Shown here: piece by piece, positions 44,329 to 59,300 of the stretch
How positions within the stretch are numbered: position 1 is the stretch's first letter
Layout: every line of letters begins with the position of its first letter
Assembly: GCF_009727055.1 (NCBI RefSeq)
Contig: NC_052350.1
Location: 34,372,172-34,436,171 of the forward strand
Direction: 5' to 3'
DNA length: 64,000 bases
DNA from: Benincasa hispida
Lineage: Eukaryota > Streptophyta > Magnoliopsida > Cucurbitales > Cucurbitaceae
The notes under the pieces: generated by a model
The model's input: only the letters and a program-made list of their open reading frames with translations
What the model was told of the DNA's origin: nothing
Databases searched by the model: none
Translations under genes and position numbers: made by a program

Positions 44329-47300
44329 GTAAGTACTTCTATCCTACTTCTGTCTTACTAAAAGCACTCTTAGAAAAATAACCATTTTGGTGACTTCCAT
44401 TTATCCATAGTATAGCCTCAGTATGGTTTAGGGCGTCCAAGTTGCCTAAAAACATTAGCAGATATTAGTATAATGTAAAAAAAATTAAAAATATGATCAA
44501 ATTTAAATAGTCTATCCGTGATAGGGGAGTCTATAGTGATAGACCATATCACTGGTAAGAGTTTATGAACGATAGAAGTCTATCGTTGATAGACTTGACA
44601 ATATTTGTAATTTTTTTAAAATGATGTTATACACTTGGTTATTGTTCTTAAAAATGCTATCAATTACAATTGCCCAATTAAAAATAACTAATTTAAAAGA
44701 GAGTCGAGAGTGAAATTAGAAACCATGTGATGTACTTATCTTTTAACTTTCTTGGTATTCGGAACTAAACCATGTAGTTCCCTCTATCTTCTTCTTATCG
44801 TTCAACCTTGCATGTGTTCTTCTTCCACCGCGAGCAAATCACTATTAGAGCAAAAATAATCCAAGAAAAATAAATCTTGTTTTTCAAGATTCAAGAAATT
44901 GGTTGATGATGGCAACAACAAAGCTATAATAAAGGTCATTCTTGGACATCCCAATGCTCATAAAGTTATCCAAGATCCGTCAGATATAATAAAGGTCATT
45001 CTTGGATTAGATATATATTTGATGGTACTTGCTAATAGGTAATTGCCCTAACTTTATTTAGAGATTCATCACTTGATGATGGTTTGGCAAACATAAAATT
45101 TAAAGAAAGAAATAAATGATCGAAATTCAAGTATTCATTAACTAAAACGTCCTAATTGTCGACTTCATTTAACAAAATTGTGGATTCAAAATATATTCAT
45201 TCAATCAATTCAATTATTTATTTAGGTCCAGAAGTGTATTATCCAAGTTTCCTTTGTTGAGCTCAACTTTTTCTAATGTCTAAACACTAATCCTATTTTT
45301 ATGCAACTGAACTATTAGCCACAAAATTAAAATTCTTCATTATTAGTCTCTCGATATTTTCTTAGCACACCTATGCATAGAATAAAATTAATTTAACATG
45401 CTAGCTTAGTTTTAAATTCTCTCTTGAGAAGAATTGAAAACTCAATTTCAATCAAATGGTCATCAAGCATTTAACTGATAAAGCATAATCAAGATGAAAA
45501 GTAAATATCATTTAATTGATTAAATTAATTAAGAACAATCCATAAACAAAGTCCAAATCAATCAATCCTGAAGACTACCAACAATCTAGCCACTCGTGTT
45601 TAGAATCTTCAACATAATCATGTTGGACAAAATAATTAAAGAGAAAAAGCAAACAAACAAAAAGTTATCTGTTGATCACGGTCCATCATTGGCACGACAT
45701 CAATGTCTTCTTTACGATCAAACTCTGATCCATCCTAGTGATTAGGCTCTAAGAATCCTCTTAATAACAACCTCTCTGCCTCCGTTGAAGCCCTAGGTGA
45801 ACCTCTAATCGATCTTCAGTCCAACCTCCAATTGATCTCCCAATCGAACCCCAAATTGATCCCTTAACGAAACCCCCTTCAAATGATGGCAAAATAAAAC
45901 TTATGTAGAAGAAAATGGTCACAACGTCGCAACGCCATAAAGTGACACGATAGTGCCTGTATAAAACACACTCGTTTAGAAATTGCATAGCGCTGCAATG
46001 CCACCCTGCGAAATTCTCATGTTGTAGCGCGGAGTATGGTACCGCAACATATCATGCATGGTTTTTTCCATTATTTTTTACCCCTTTCCATAATTTTCTT
46101 TTCCCTAGGTCAAAGTTTGACCTTCCATAGGGGTATTTTCATCATTCTATATTCTATTATGAATAATCAACAGGCTTACTAGACTATACATCATAAGGTA
46201 TTTTACAATCAATAATTTTCTGAGGTACACGTTTGATCAAAGAGTATGCTATATTTACTGCTTCTACCCAAATCCTTCTAGCCAACCCCACATTAGAGAG
46301 AATGCATCATGCACTCTCCAAAAATATCTAATTCATACATTTTGCATCCTCATTTTGCTATAGAGTATCTCTGACAGTATGAAAACAGATAGTTCCCCTA
46401 ATTTTTAGAGAAGTCATCGAACTCAGACCCATAGAATTCCAGACCATTATAAGTTCAGAGACTTTGAACCTTCTTCCCAGTTTATTTTTCAATCAAGGTC
46501 TTCCACAAGCTTGAAATTCTTGAAGGCTTTATTTTTATGGTTCATCATAAATACCCAATTCATTCTTAAGTAGTCATCAATTATAGATATAAAGTACATG
46601 TTGTCTCTAGTAGACACAACTTTAGAAGGTTCCCAACAGTCTAAATAGATGTTGAAAACTTGTTGCGATAAAGCTTCCCAAACACATAATGTAAGCAAAA
46701 TTCAAGATCCTACATCTTTCGCCCACAAATAAGACCCCTCTTTGCAAAAATCAACATCCCTTTTTTCACTCATATGACCAGACTCGTATGACACAACTTG
46801 GTCATATCCTCCTTGTGAACAGTAGGCGATGCAATAGCAGAATAGCTTACCATTGTCGAAGCTGAAAAAAATACAAATTTTCACGTTTCATACCTCTTAA
46901 AACCACCTCAGAATCCTTGTGGACATATATAATTTCACCTTTACTTTTAAAACCGTAACCCTTACTATCAAGCACACTTAAAAATATCAAACTCTTTGTC
47001 ATTAATGCAACATGTCTAATATCGTCCAAGGTATTGAAGATATCATCATGTATCCGTATCTTGACTAAGCCAATTATTCCAACAATCATGCACATATCAC
47101 TATTAGTTATACTAACATTCACTCCATCCATTTGTTGTTATGTTAAAAATCACTATTTATTTGGACACATATGATAAGACGTCCAAGAATCAAGAACCCA
47201 AACATTGTCATAATGTGATTATTCGTTTATAACTAGGGTTAGATCTCATTAAAAAACGACCTCAACTTCTTTTGGATCAATCTCAATTTCTACAACAAAA

Positions 47301-50300
47301 GCAAAAACTTCCTTCTTTTCTTACTGCCTATTTTTTTAAGACACTCAATTTTCCAACGACCTTTTTATTTATAGTAATAACAAATGTTAGAAAACTTAGA
47401 ACCCTTGGACTTCGAAAACTTATGGTTATGGTTTGACTTTTTCTTACCAAAATTTCCTTGTCCCTTGCTTCTAGTAGTAGCTAACCCAGATTCCTTGTCC
47501 CTTGCTTCTAGTAGTAGCTAACCCAGATTCCTGACTCTTTATACCTAAACCAGCTACCCTCTAACGAACCTCTCGAGTAAACAGTGTGGACTTCACTTCT
47601 TCTGAAGTCTAAGTATTTTTCCCACTATTATAAGAATCAAAGAAACTCTCATACAAGACAAAGACGTTAATGGAATTAAGGTAGCATCCTCATCATCTAA
47701 CTTAACCTTTATGTTACGCAAATCAAACAAAATTTTATTTTACTAATCTAGATGATCTTTAAAGGACATACCTTTTTACATTTGTACATTGTACAAACAT
47801 TGCTTCAGAAGATACTTTTTGGTTAAAAACTTCATCATGTAGAGACTTTTCAACTTCAACGAAAGATCGAGAGTAGTTTCTTCAGCTGCAACCTCCATGA
47901 TGATGTCATCATCCAGACATAGCATGATAGTTGAATGGGCCTTCTCCTTCATAGTCTTTCATTATTTGTCAGCCACGACTACTTTTTTCATCGATACCCT
48001 CTGCTCCTATAGCAGGGATCCCATCTTGATTTTTCATAAACCAAAAGTGTTCCTTTCGGTGAATTGATTGATTTTCATGTTCACAATAAACATCTTTGTT
48101 TGTCGAACAGATGTAGAATTTCCGATTAGGTTCGGATATTAATTTATTATGGAATTGACGAATAAAGAAAACAAAATTTTAAAATAATAAAGAATCGACA
48201 CACAGATTTACGTGGTTCACTGATTGTGTATTGGCTAGATCCGCGGGGTAAAGGGGAACAATTTCATGAGAGAAAATAATTCAGTTACAAAGTAGATATG
48301 CCTCTAGAGTTAGAGAGTTTATAGTACACATCTTCAAACCCTAGGGTCAAAAATCATAAATTATATAAATATGACAAATATGTATTCAAGCAAGATCCCA
48401 TACTTGGTTATACAGACTGCCAGATATAAGATTCAAGAAATTCTAACACGTTAACAACTAGTAAGATTATTGTGACAAAGTAATCAGGAGATTTCACTTA
48501 AATGAAGCTAAGATGGTGACCACATCTATTAATCAACATTTTATGTTGTCTGCAACTTATTCTCTTATGGAAGCTAATGTTAAAAACTTAAATCAAATAG
48601 ATTTGATTCTCTATAGTTAAGCAATGAGAAGCTTAATGTACCTAATGGTGTCTACTAGGCCAGATCTATCATATCAATATGTGCAAGCAAACACATCAAA
48701 TAATTATATAGTTAAAACGGTCAAGATGAGTATCATCCTTTGAGAAATTGGTTTTCAATTCTTTTAGCTACTCAGAGATTCTTTTTATTTAACCAAAGGG
48801 ACCGAAATGTGATGAATACTTAATTTAATCTAATCCTAGAAAGTAAATAATAACACTTGGGCGAAGGTGGACAAAAAAACATGTCCTAGGGTAGTGACTT
48901 CATTAATGGATTAAGTAAATTAATTGTTTAACCTTAGATTGATTTTATGCTAACTATAGACCTAGAAGTCTTATACCTAAGTATCCTCTATCGAGCTCAT
49001 TCCTTTCTCATGTATAGAATCCAACCCTATTTTCATGCAATTGAACTATTAGACACAGCATTAAGTCCCTTCATTATCAATATTTACTAGTCTCTTGTCA
49101 CTTTCATGCAAAATTAGTTAATAGTTTTGCATGTTAGATCTAACTTAATGCAATCTCTCTCAAGCAAGATATTAAGTCAAGAACATTCAAATAATGGTCA
49201 ATTGTTCAAAATCATTAAGATTAAACATGCTAAAATAGTTTATGCATTCATCATATCTAAGAAACAATTAACAAAGTTTGCAACAATCCAAAAATTACAT
49301 GAGAAAATCTAAAAACTACGAACATAACAACCCATGGTACGATACAAGTATAGACAATTCATAATGTATTCAGAATATGAAGAAACTGAACATTAAAGAA
49401 GGGAAGAGATATAAGTTGTGCTCTTGACCGTTGTCCGCAAGCTTGGAATCACCTTCCAATGATCTCTTTAATCATCCGCACCTTTGAAAGCTTCAAGACA
49501 TCATCTCTATCTAGAACTCAACTACCAATGGATGTCGTAAAAAAATATAAAAAAATCCTCTCCAATAAAATTCAAAGTTAAAAAAATTAATGCTTTTTTA
49601 TGGATAGAGGACAAAAACATGAAGAAAACGAGTGGCCATTCACTCAAAATGACCACCTGGTTCAAAAGTTATCACCTATTTACTAAGGATGGATTTTATA
49701 ACAAGTTGATACAAGATACAACATTGTGGACGACGCCATGAAGCACCGCATTGCACCGTACATGCCCATTTAAGCCCTAATTTCATCAATTTAACCCTTC
49801 TTCTTTGCCCTAGGTTAACCTTTGACCTTCTTAGGACATATTTTTGTCATTTTATATTTAAATTAGCTCATTCTAGCCCAAAAGCTTGATTCCTACAAAT
49901 ATAACATAAAAGTGCATCAACGAACACAAATTAATAATAGAACGAATGAAATTATGAGCCCAAGAAAGTACTTTTTGTGTATAAATCTGTAAAGATATTG
50001 AACTTAGGAGTGAATGATCTATCAATTCTTGGATACTCTAAAACGAAATAAAGCATTGATGATTAGTTTATTTATTAGGGGAAATAAGAAATTATAGTTG
50101 GATGTGACCACAAGCAGATGTAAGCACCTTTGTCCTCAACATCTACACAGACATCCTCTCAAAAGTCTATAAAACATGCCAAAAGGGTATGGGTTTATCA
50201 TCACCGTAGTAAAAAAAGGTCACAATAGACCTTATTGTTTTAAATTGTAAGGTGTTTATAACAATTTATCTCAACCATCTTTTACTCAGGTCAGGAAAGG

Positions 50301-53300
50301 CTACATTCAAAAGTTTTTAACCCCTAAGTTGAAACAGGAGTACCGTTTGAAAGCATGTGTTTGATGCAATATAGTACTTACATCTTTTGATCCTCCACAA
50401 AAGATTATTGGCATTTTGATAGTAGATGCTCGAGATATATGATAGGTGAAAAGTCTTTTATAACAATCTCTAAGTCTTGTGATTTTGGTCGTGTCATGTT
50501 TGGTGATAGGGAAAAAAGAAAAATTCTTGGTAAAAGGCAAATCCAATACCCTTTCCCTCTCTCCAAGATGTCATGCTTGTGGAAGGTCTGACAACAGAAC
50601 TCATCAGTATCAGTCAGTTATGTGATCAAGGCCTAAATATTAGTTTCTTAAAAGACCAATGTTTGGTGACGGGTAATGATAAATATCTTATAATATCAGA
50701 TATGCGTTCTTTTGATAATTGCTATATATGGATTCCTAATATTGTTAATTTTGTTTATAACTTCTCTAAGCATAGTGAAATTATGCTCTTGCATAAGAAA
50801 TTTGGTCAAGTTGATCATTGTTTAGTGAAGAATGTGATTTCAGAATAAGTTATGTCTCAAAAGATGGTGGAGCTTTTTGTCCAACAGATGCAAACTGAGC
50901 ATGAAATGAGTATGGTTAGAGAACTTATTTACTTTTTGGGATCTCAAAATAAACAGATAAAAGTTGTGAAAATAATTCAATTTGTATCCCTCAGGGAAAC
51001 TTTATGTCCTTACATAATTGACTTATAGCAACTAAAGATATCTGATCAAGGAAAGTCAAAATGCCAAGTTAACGATAAGTAGGAAAATCTCAATTATGAT
51101 TTTGAAAAATGTTGACATTGTCAGTTTTGTGTTTGACTTGTCTACCACTATGTTTAATATGCATTTTTTCTCCATGGTAAATTCTTGTCAAGGTATACTC
51201 TCATTTGAGAGTAAATTAGTTCATGTCAGGAAAACTGTAAGGAAAAGGTAGGCTTTCAAGAAGGATGGTTCTCCATCGAATGTTAATGCCTATGGTTTTC
51301 GAGTGAGAAAACTTCCTTTCTCAAATGGTGGTGCCTTTGTTGAAAACTCATCTGTCAATAAGAAAAGATTTGAGCCTATGATAAATAAGAAAATATAGAA
51401 GGAAAGGCGTGTTGTTAAAAAGGGTATTATAACAATGGAAGACATCACAAGATATGTTACTCAGTCCACTAGGTATGTTTCTATAGGTACTTCAAATTAA
51501 TTTACTACCTCTTCTAAAGGACCTGAAGTTAAATACATCTACTACAATACCTAGTATTTCTGTAGTGAAGTCCAAAAATGTGACTCGTCTTGACTTGTTT
51601 ATGAGTTTTGAAGAATCTAAGGTTGTGAATGCTGACCAAATTATTCATAATGCTCATGCGAATTTTGTTGATCATCTTATACCTTTTAAGGTTATGGACC
51701 GTGTTAACTATATTGTTAATCATGTTGAGTTGTCTGAAATGTTGATTATTGTGCCTACGAAAACCACTATGGATAATTCTAATTTGAGTTGTCTTCTATT
51801 ATAACTTTAGTTCTTCTATGTTTATCTATGATGTTTCTTAAAATGTTGTAACATTGTGTAACAAGTTCTGTTATAACTTTAGTTCTTCTGTGTTTATCTA
51901 TGATGTTTCTTAACATGTAACATTGTGTATAAGAAGTTTTGTTGTATGTTAGATAACTCTTATTTCATTTAACAAATAATTGCTTGAGAAATAGTTTCTT
52001 TATAAGTAATACATACCATAAATTTCATAAAAACAGAGGTCAAGAAATGATTGAAGTGAGAACTCAACATGTTAGCCAACAATATTCAGGCACTCGTCTG
52101 TCCAACTCAACTTCTCCAGCAATATCTTCTGCACACCTCTTTGCATCGGCTATGGTAAGTGTCTCTCTATACATGAATAGCTAATAATCACTTTTTCACT
52201 ACTGAATCTACTTATTACACAATATTATTCGAGTCATTGTCCTTTCAACTTTAATTTTTAACTAAAATTTCATTTGATAATGATTTAATTTTTTTTATTT
52301 ATGATTTTTTTTAAATTGTAGATACTAAACCAAATAAATTCATAGGGAATCTAGTACTTATAAGATTAATTTTAGAAAACCAAAAATTATGCTCTCGTTT
52401 GATAATCATTTCATTTTTTACTTTTGTTTTTTCAAAATTAAGCTTATAGTCTCCTCATTTCTTACCATGATTTGCATCTTTTTTAAGTACATTAGTTTAA
52501 TTTTAGTCAAATTCCCAAAACAAAAATAAATTTTGAAAAACTATTTTTTTAGTTTTTAAAATTTGGCTTGTATTTTAAATTATTGGTAAAAAGTAGATAA
52601 CAAAGTAATAAATTTGGACGTGAAAGTAGGATTTGTAAGTTTAATTTTCAAAAAAAAAAAAGAACCAAAAAACAAAATTGTTACTAAATCGAGTCTAAGA
52701 AAATGATTATCAAATAAGGTCAAAATTACTTGATAGGAATTTCACATAAGTGCACATTGCTCTTTGTTCATTTATCAATAATATCAACAGGAATATCAAA
52801 TGCTTGAAGTTACACATAAATTAGCTTTGTAGTTTTAAGGGGATCATTTGAGGTGTTTTTGAATAATAGTTTTTTCTTTTTAAATAAAAAATTAGGATGA
52901 AGATGGAGTAGTTGAACATTTTATAGTTTTAAAATTTTAAATACTTTAGAGGTGTTTGTTTCAAAGGTTGGGATTGGATGGGTTAGACATCCTAAGCACA
53001 ACCCTTGTTTGGGGTATGGATTTAGGAAGCCTTGCTTCCTGCATCATTTTCCCATAGGTTTGAATAATGTTTACTATTCAAACTGATGGGTTAAACTTTT
53101 TTTTCGTTTGGTGACCACTGTGGCCAACTTTGACCGCCTCTCTCCGACGATCGCTGCCAACCAACTCCGGTTACCACCCTCCAACGACTGTCGTGGGCCA
53201 ACTTTGGCGAACGACGATGGCCAACTCCGCCGACGACCGCCACCGGCCAACTCTGCCTGCCACCTTGGTGACCGCCGTCGACCAACCTCTAGTCGCCATT

Positions 53301-56300
53301 GGCCAACTCCAACCACCATTGATGAACCTCTGGCAACCCCCCTTCCTCTCACACTAGCAAAATACCGGCCATCAACTCCGTTGGCCACCTCCGGCAACCG
53401 CCACCAACAAACCTTGAAAAAAATTAATAAAATACTCTTAGTATATAACAAACTAGACAAATTTGTATATAAAAACACTTTTAACAAAGAATTACAATAC
53501 ATATATGTTTTTTTTTGTTTTAATAAGTTTTTATAAAAAAAATGTTTAATTAAAAATGAATTTTTGAAAGATATATTTTTTTAAGTCATTCGAAACACGG
53601 CAATAGACTGCAATTAAATAATTATATTTATTTAGGTTATACGTGTAGAACTATATATGTTTGAAAACTCTAACTTAATTTAATAATATTTTAATTCTTT
53701 TTGTTGGTCAATTTAACTAATTCGAAGACTTAGAATCATTTTCTAATCTTAAAGATTTAAAATGTTTAAAACAACTTAGCGACCAAATAAAAAACTAAAA
53801 CTTAAAATTTATGATTTATTATTCCTCAAATATAAGTTGATAAGAAAAAAGTATAGTTTTTCAATCATTGAATTTAATATTAAAATACTAGTTTATTTCA
53901 ATTTTAAGTCAGCATATTATAGTAAAAAAATGATCATTTTCAAATTAGTTAAAGTGACAAAAGCCTATGAAATTTTATTTTAAAATCTAGTAAAATTAAA
54001 ATATCAAATATTAAAATAATAGATTAAATAAAATTATAATTTTAGTAAAAAATCTCTATTTCAAATTTTTTTTAAAAAAAAGAAATATTCTTATAAATTT
54101 TTTAGTTTATTCTGAACTTAACTATATTAAATAATTAAGATGACGAATTTAAACTAATCTAAAATCTAACTGGTGATTAAATAGAAGAACATATTTCACC
54201 AACTAAATATTTATAAATCTGCACTTCATTCCCAAGCTACCTAAGCATGCACTCCAAACACAGACTTCTTAAATCTATACTTCCAAAACCTGTATTTCAA
54301 ACATAGTTTTCTTAAACCTAGGCTACCTAAACCTCCAAGTCTAATCCCCTAGGCTTAATATTCCCAGGTTTAAGATTTCAGACCTATGCATCAAACGCCC
54401 CCTTAAGGTAATATATATATACACACACGAACCTCTTCTTTGTGGTGCCATGCCCTAAGAACCCAGTAGAACTAACCTTCTATCAAACTACTAAGAGAAC
54501 AAGAAGCTACTAATGCATTAAGTTAGGATCTGTTTGGATTGACTAGAGTCAAAAATATATTTTAAGAAAGTCATTTTTATTTAAACTCTTTTCATAAAAA
54601 TTATTTAGAATAAACCTTGAAAGTTTTTCACAAGCTATTTTGGGTGGTTATCAAACACTTCAATTTTTTTTTTTTTCAAAATTAAACACTTGAAAAGTTA
54701 ATGGAAACACAAGTAAACAAAACTTTCATGTACAATCTGTCATAAACATTTTATAGGAGATGATAAAGAATTTTTTAATGGACTATAAGGACACTTAGGG
54801 CTTGACTTTCTAGGACCTCCATATGGGATCATTAGACTTTGATTCAAACTGTAATGGCTCGATTTTCTAGGACCTCCATATGGGGTCATTATAATATGAA
54901 TGTAATTTTCAATAACAAAATGACCTGACCATTTTATTTCAAATATAATTTTGCAAATAAAGGAAATTAGGAATAAAGTATTAAAACATCAATAAATCAA
55001 TTTTTTTTTAGATATAATTATTTTCATTAGATCAATTAAACCATTAACTTGAGCTTAGAAGTCTAAAATCCAGGTTTCCTCTCTTGAGCTCAATCCTTTC
55101 TAATACTTAAACATTGGTTCTATTTTCATGCAATTATGTAATTTAGGCACAATAATGTTACCCTTTGTGAGTAACTTCCATTGTTTTCCTATCATTTTCA
55201 TGCATAATCCAACAATAGTTGAGTATACGAGACAGGCCAAAACCCTTTACTCTTAAGCAAAATTAAAGACCTCACAACAATTGATAAATGGTGATCAAGA
55301 TTCAATTGGTTAAGCATGCACAAACATACTAGAAAATCAATGAGATAAATATAATCAAATGTTAGTTCAAATATTCATCTAAATTCTAAAAAATTCCATC
55401 TAACCTTAGAACTACTCATGTTCTCAAATACACAACAATCATGTTGCACAAAATTCTAAGGAAAAGAAATAAAGAAAAGTAAGATATAATCCATCAATTT
55501 CCTATGTTTCCATCACTACAACGTTACGCAGCCAATCTTGCTCCAATCAATCCTGATAACAATTTTCTAAAACTCCTTTGTACGACGCTCTCCTAGCCTC
55601 TATGAAGACTCCAAAAATGAACTCCACAAAATCCATAAACAAAGAGAAGATTTATAAGTTGAAGCATCGATAGCATCGTGATGCTATGCCCATATGCGCC
55701 CAGCACGCTATAGCATTGAACAACACTACGCGCAGCTTATCTTCACAGCATCTTGATGCTAGGGTATAACGTCACAACATACTCCATGTCTGTAAATAGA
55801 GATATTTCAAGAGTAATATCAATGCTTGAAACTAAATAGAGATAGACCCATTTGAAATTTGTAGATGTTTTGCTCATTAGTGTGAGGCCAAGGGTAACAT
55901 ACTCAATGTCTGTTGTCTTTAGATATGGACCAAAACGATGTAACTTCTCGACTCAAATAATTTTGGATATTCTTGATTTTATCAAACCTATTTTCCGCGA
56001 GACTTTGATATTGAAGAAATATATTGAATACTTTATACTTCTTTCAACAAGCAAAATATGAGTAAATATGGTATAGTTACCAATGAAACTAATATAATTA
56101 GATATAGCCAGATATGGAGGAGACTGGTGAAGGCCCCCAAAGGTCACAATGGACAAGATCAAGTGTTGTCTTAGTATTAGTGTTTCAAGATTTAAAATGA
56201 AAGGAATGAACCCTTCTTTGACGAAAACATTTTCGTTGCATATTTTGTTAATTTTGTTCAACACCCTATCAAATAAATAACTTTGCTTAACTCTCTTAAC

Positions 56301-59300
56301 TCTTTACCTTCTAAGCAATTGAAAATACTATTTTTTTTTTTCATTTAGAAATACTTTTTTAAACACAATATATATTTGAGGAAAGGAGTGAAGTTCTACA
56401 CTTTAACTAGTCGTGAAGTTTGAGGAGTTGTGAACTTCTGAGGTCTATAGTATAAGGAGTTAATAAAACATAAAAATGTTACTTTTTAGTGATAGAGACA
56501 ACGAATTCCATGGGCCAAACAAAAAGTGGAGTTCACTACTTCACTTCCTCCAATCCTCAACTCTCCCGATTCTTTGGGCCAAATACCTTAGAAAGTCAAA
56601 CTAAACAAACTTTGGAGGTTACTTTTATTGTTACTTTCACCTTAACTTCTTCCTTATTGTTACTTAATAAGTGTTTCAAAATGAGAGATTTTTTTTAAGC
56701 ACTTAAAAATTCAAACCGAACCCGTAAGGGGACGTTATAATCTAGGGTTATAATAGTTTGTATTTTGGGAACAAACTATTTTAGTCTAGGTTATAATAGT
56801 TTGTGTTTTGGAGTTGAAGAAGTTTTAAGTCAAATACCTTAGATTTTTGCTGGTATGCTCTATAAATATTACTGATTTTAAATTCAAATCACAGAGTTAT
56901 CATCATTTTTCTTAGTTTTTTGTAAATAACAAAATCTGTATGCAATCTTTATCAGTAAAAAAATCCAGATCTTCCTATGGATGTAGGCAATCTTGCCGAA
57001 CCATATAAACATTGTGTCTCCATCTTCTTGCCTTATCTTTCTTGTTCATACGAGTGTTTTCTTTATTGCAAATCGTATGCCATTCAATTATCTTTCAAAT
57101 CGCATCGTGTAATCTAAATATCGAGTAAATCATACATCGATTCTTCGCTATCGAGTTGCTTTGAGTACATCGTTTTCACCTTTTATTCACACCGAGTATC
57201 GTTCAAGAACCGTCGAGTACGATCGAGTATTAGTTTTGTTGCCATCGAGTTCCATCGAGGATTTAACATAGACTCGTCAGACGAAGAAGGGAATTCTCAT
57301 CGAGGATCGAGTATGAAGACATCGACATCGAGTTTCGAGTGTCGAAGATTTGGCAGAATATTTATGAGTCATTTCTTCATCTTTCCAGCGTTGATCTTGA
57401 GTATTTGGATCTTGTGAAGATAGGATGAGCGAGAAATAGTAAATACTTTAGCAAATAGAGTTTTGAAATAATATTTACTATTCTTATTTGTAGGTTATAA
57501 ATAGTCGCATGCACTATTATTATATTTGGTGCCCCAAATATGAAATAGGCTATAATTACTCACTCCACCAACTTAAAGTGAGTGTCCCAAACAACCCCTA
57601 AATATAAATATTTATATGGCATGATTTCATATTAATTAGTTTTTCTCGGTTAGTGGCATTTTCTAGTTTCTCCAAGTCTAATCCATTGATAGCTGAGTTC
57701 ACTAATGGATAATTTTTCAATGTAATTTTGAGCATACACTAATCCATTACTTATCCAGTTAAATAAAAGTTTTAAGGTTAAATTTTAGTTGAATAATCCT
57801 TTTTTTCATATTTTATATGGAGATTTTTACAAATAGAAAAAAATTCAAACTATTTACAGAAATAGTAAAAAAAACACATATAGATATTGATAGACCTCTA
57901 TCAACGTCTATCCTTGTTAGCTTTTATCAGTTTCTATCACTGATAGACACTGATAGGCTTCTATAATTTCTATAAAAAAAAACAAAATTTTACTATTTTG
58001 TGTAAATAGTTTCCTTTATTTTTCTATTTTATATATATATTTTTTTTGGAAAAAATATCATATTTTTAACTTGATGAAATGATTGTTTACAAAATGAATA
58101 TTATATATATAAAGGTGGATGGAGCAGAAGGAGGCTATGGGAATATGAACATTGATGAAGACATGATGAACTTCAACCCTCCAAATCACTATGCTTCTTC
58201 TTCACAAATTTTGTTCCCGTAAGTCACTATTACAATTATTTTCCATAGCAATTTATTATTTAAAAAAGAAAAAAAGGTTTTCAAGGGTACTTATGTTCAC
58301 ACAAATTGATAAAATATAATGTTTCAACAAGGGAAAAAAAAACAAAAATGATATATAATATTATCTTTATACCTTTTTTTAGAACACTACAAGAGAGTTT
58401 CAACCTAACTTTTACATAAGGTTACTATTCTTTTCTTGAATAGGTAAGCCACATCGAACTATTAAAAAAATTAGGAAATAATATGTTGACACTATGCTTA
58501 ACATTTTACTATATAATTATTTTAAATTAATTAAGAGACATTGACGTCAAGAAAATGAGTATTTAATGAAAAATTGGAATTAAAATTGAAAACTCTTGAA
58601 ACCCAGGGACCAAATTGAAATAAAACTAAAATCTCAAGATTAAAATTATAAAATTTTGAAACTTAGGAAGTAAATTGAAACAAAACTCAAAACTTAAAAG
58701 ACTAAATTTGTAATATGTTAAAATTTAAAAATCAAACAGAAACTAGATCAAAAATCTAGAGATCAAAAAGGTATTTTTTGGGAAATAATATTGATAGTAG
58801 TCATAGTAAGTTGTTAAACTTTAGGGAATTGACCTCAATTGTTCTTATTTGATGTTTACACCTGACTATCTCAAATTTGACTAAGCATGTATTTCTTAAA
58901 TAATATAAATAGTATGACACCTTAACACTAATGTGATCCAATTAACAATTGAAGTAGATTTTCGTTTTTTATTATTCCAAAATTTCCCTTATTGGTATAT
59001 CAACATGTATATCAGTAGTATATCCAATATATTTTATGTTTGGTATATCAATCATCTGATATACTTTATATTTGATATATCAGTTGACTAATCTTCCAAC
59101 ATAAAGCGTATGAGTTATATCATTGATATATCAAAATTACCATTTATATATTGTATTTATCAGTCAAGAAATGAATATAGGTCTCAAGTAGGAATGGGGA
59201 GTTTGATGAGTGAGGATAATGCATACAATAATGGAAGGCATCAGACAGAAGAAGTGATCAGTGGTGAGAGTTCATATTGGGCTCTCAATGGCTATCAATT

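Larger units (their letters stand above)
34449..57794 (-). repeat. Right arm of the giant inverted repeat
   Basis: Reverse-complement partner of the left arm. It is shorter (23.3 kb against 32.9 kb) because it lacks two full-length copia insertions and has lost about 10.9 kb between left-equivalent 13,321 and 24,180. In turn it keeps about 3.1 kb (45,007-48,138) missing from the left arm, and has extra sequence at about 36,760-38,455 and 39,095-40,600. Homology with base 1 of the window ends near 57,794 only because the window starts there, so the right arm may extend further into the gene that follows. Confidence 0.92.

Noticed and set aside
53074..53536. Two 142-codon frames, one on each strand
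   Set aside because: Same GC-rich array in the mirrored MITE; Pro/Thr or Gly/Arg-rich translation typical of repeats.
1..57794. Pure assembly fold-back artefact as explanation of the palindrome
   Set aside because: Arms differ by percent-level substitutions and by large arm-specific insertions and deletions, so they are not the same molecule read twice. A head-to-head join of two haplotypes remains possible and is kept as the refutation test.
59161..59168. Acceptor 'tttatcag' for gene exon 4
   Set aside because: With the phase left by exon 3 it brings in a TAG within nine codons; the acceptor at 59,180 keeps the frame.
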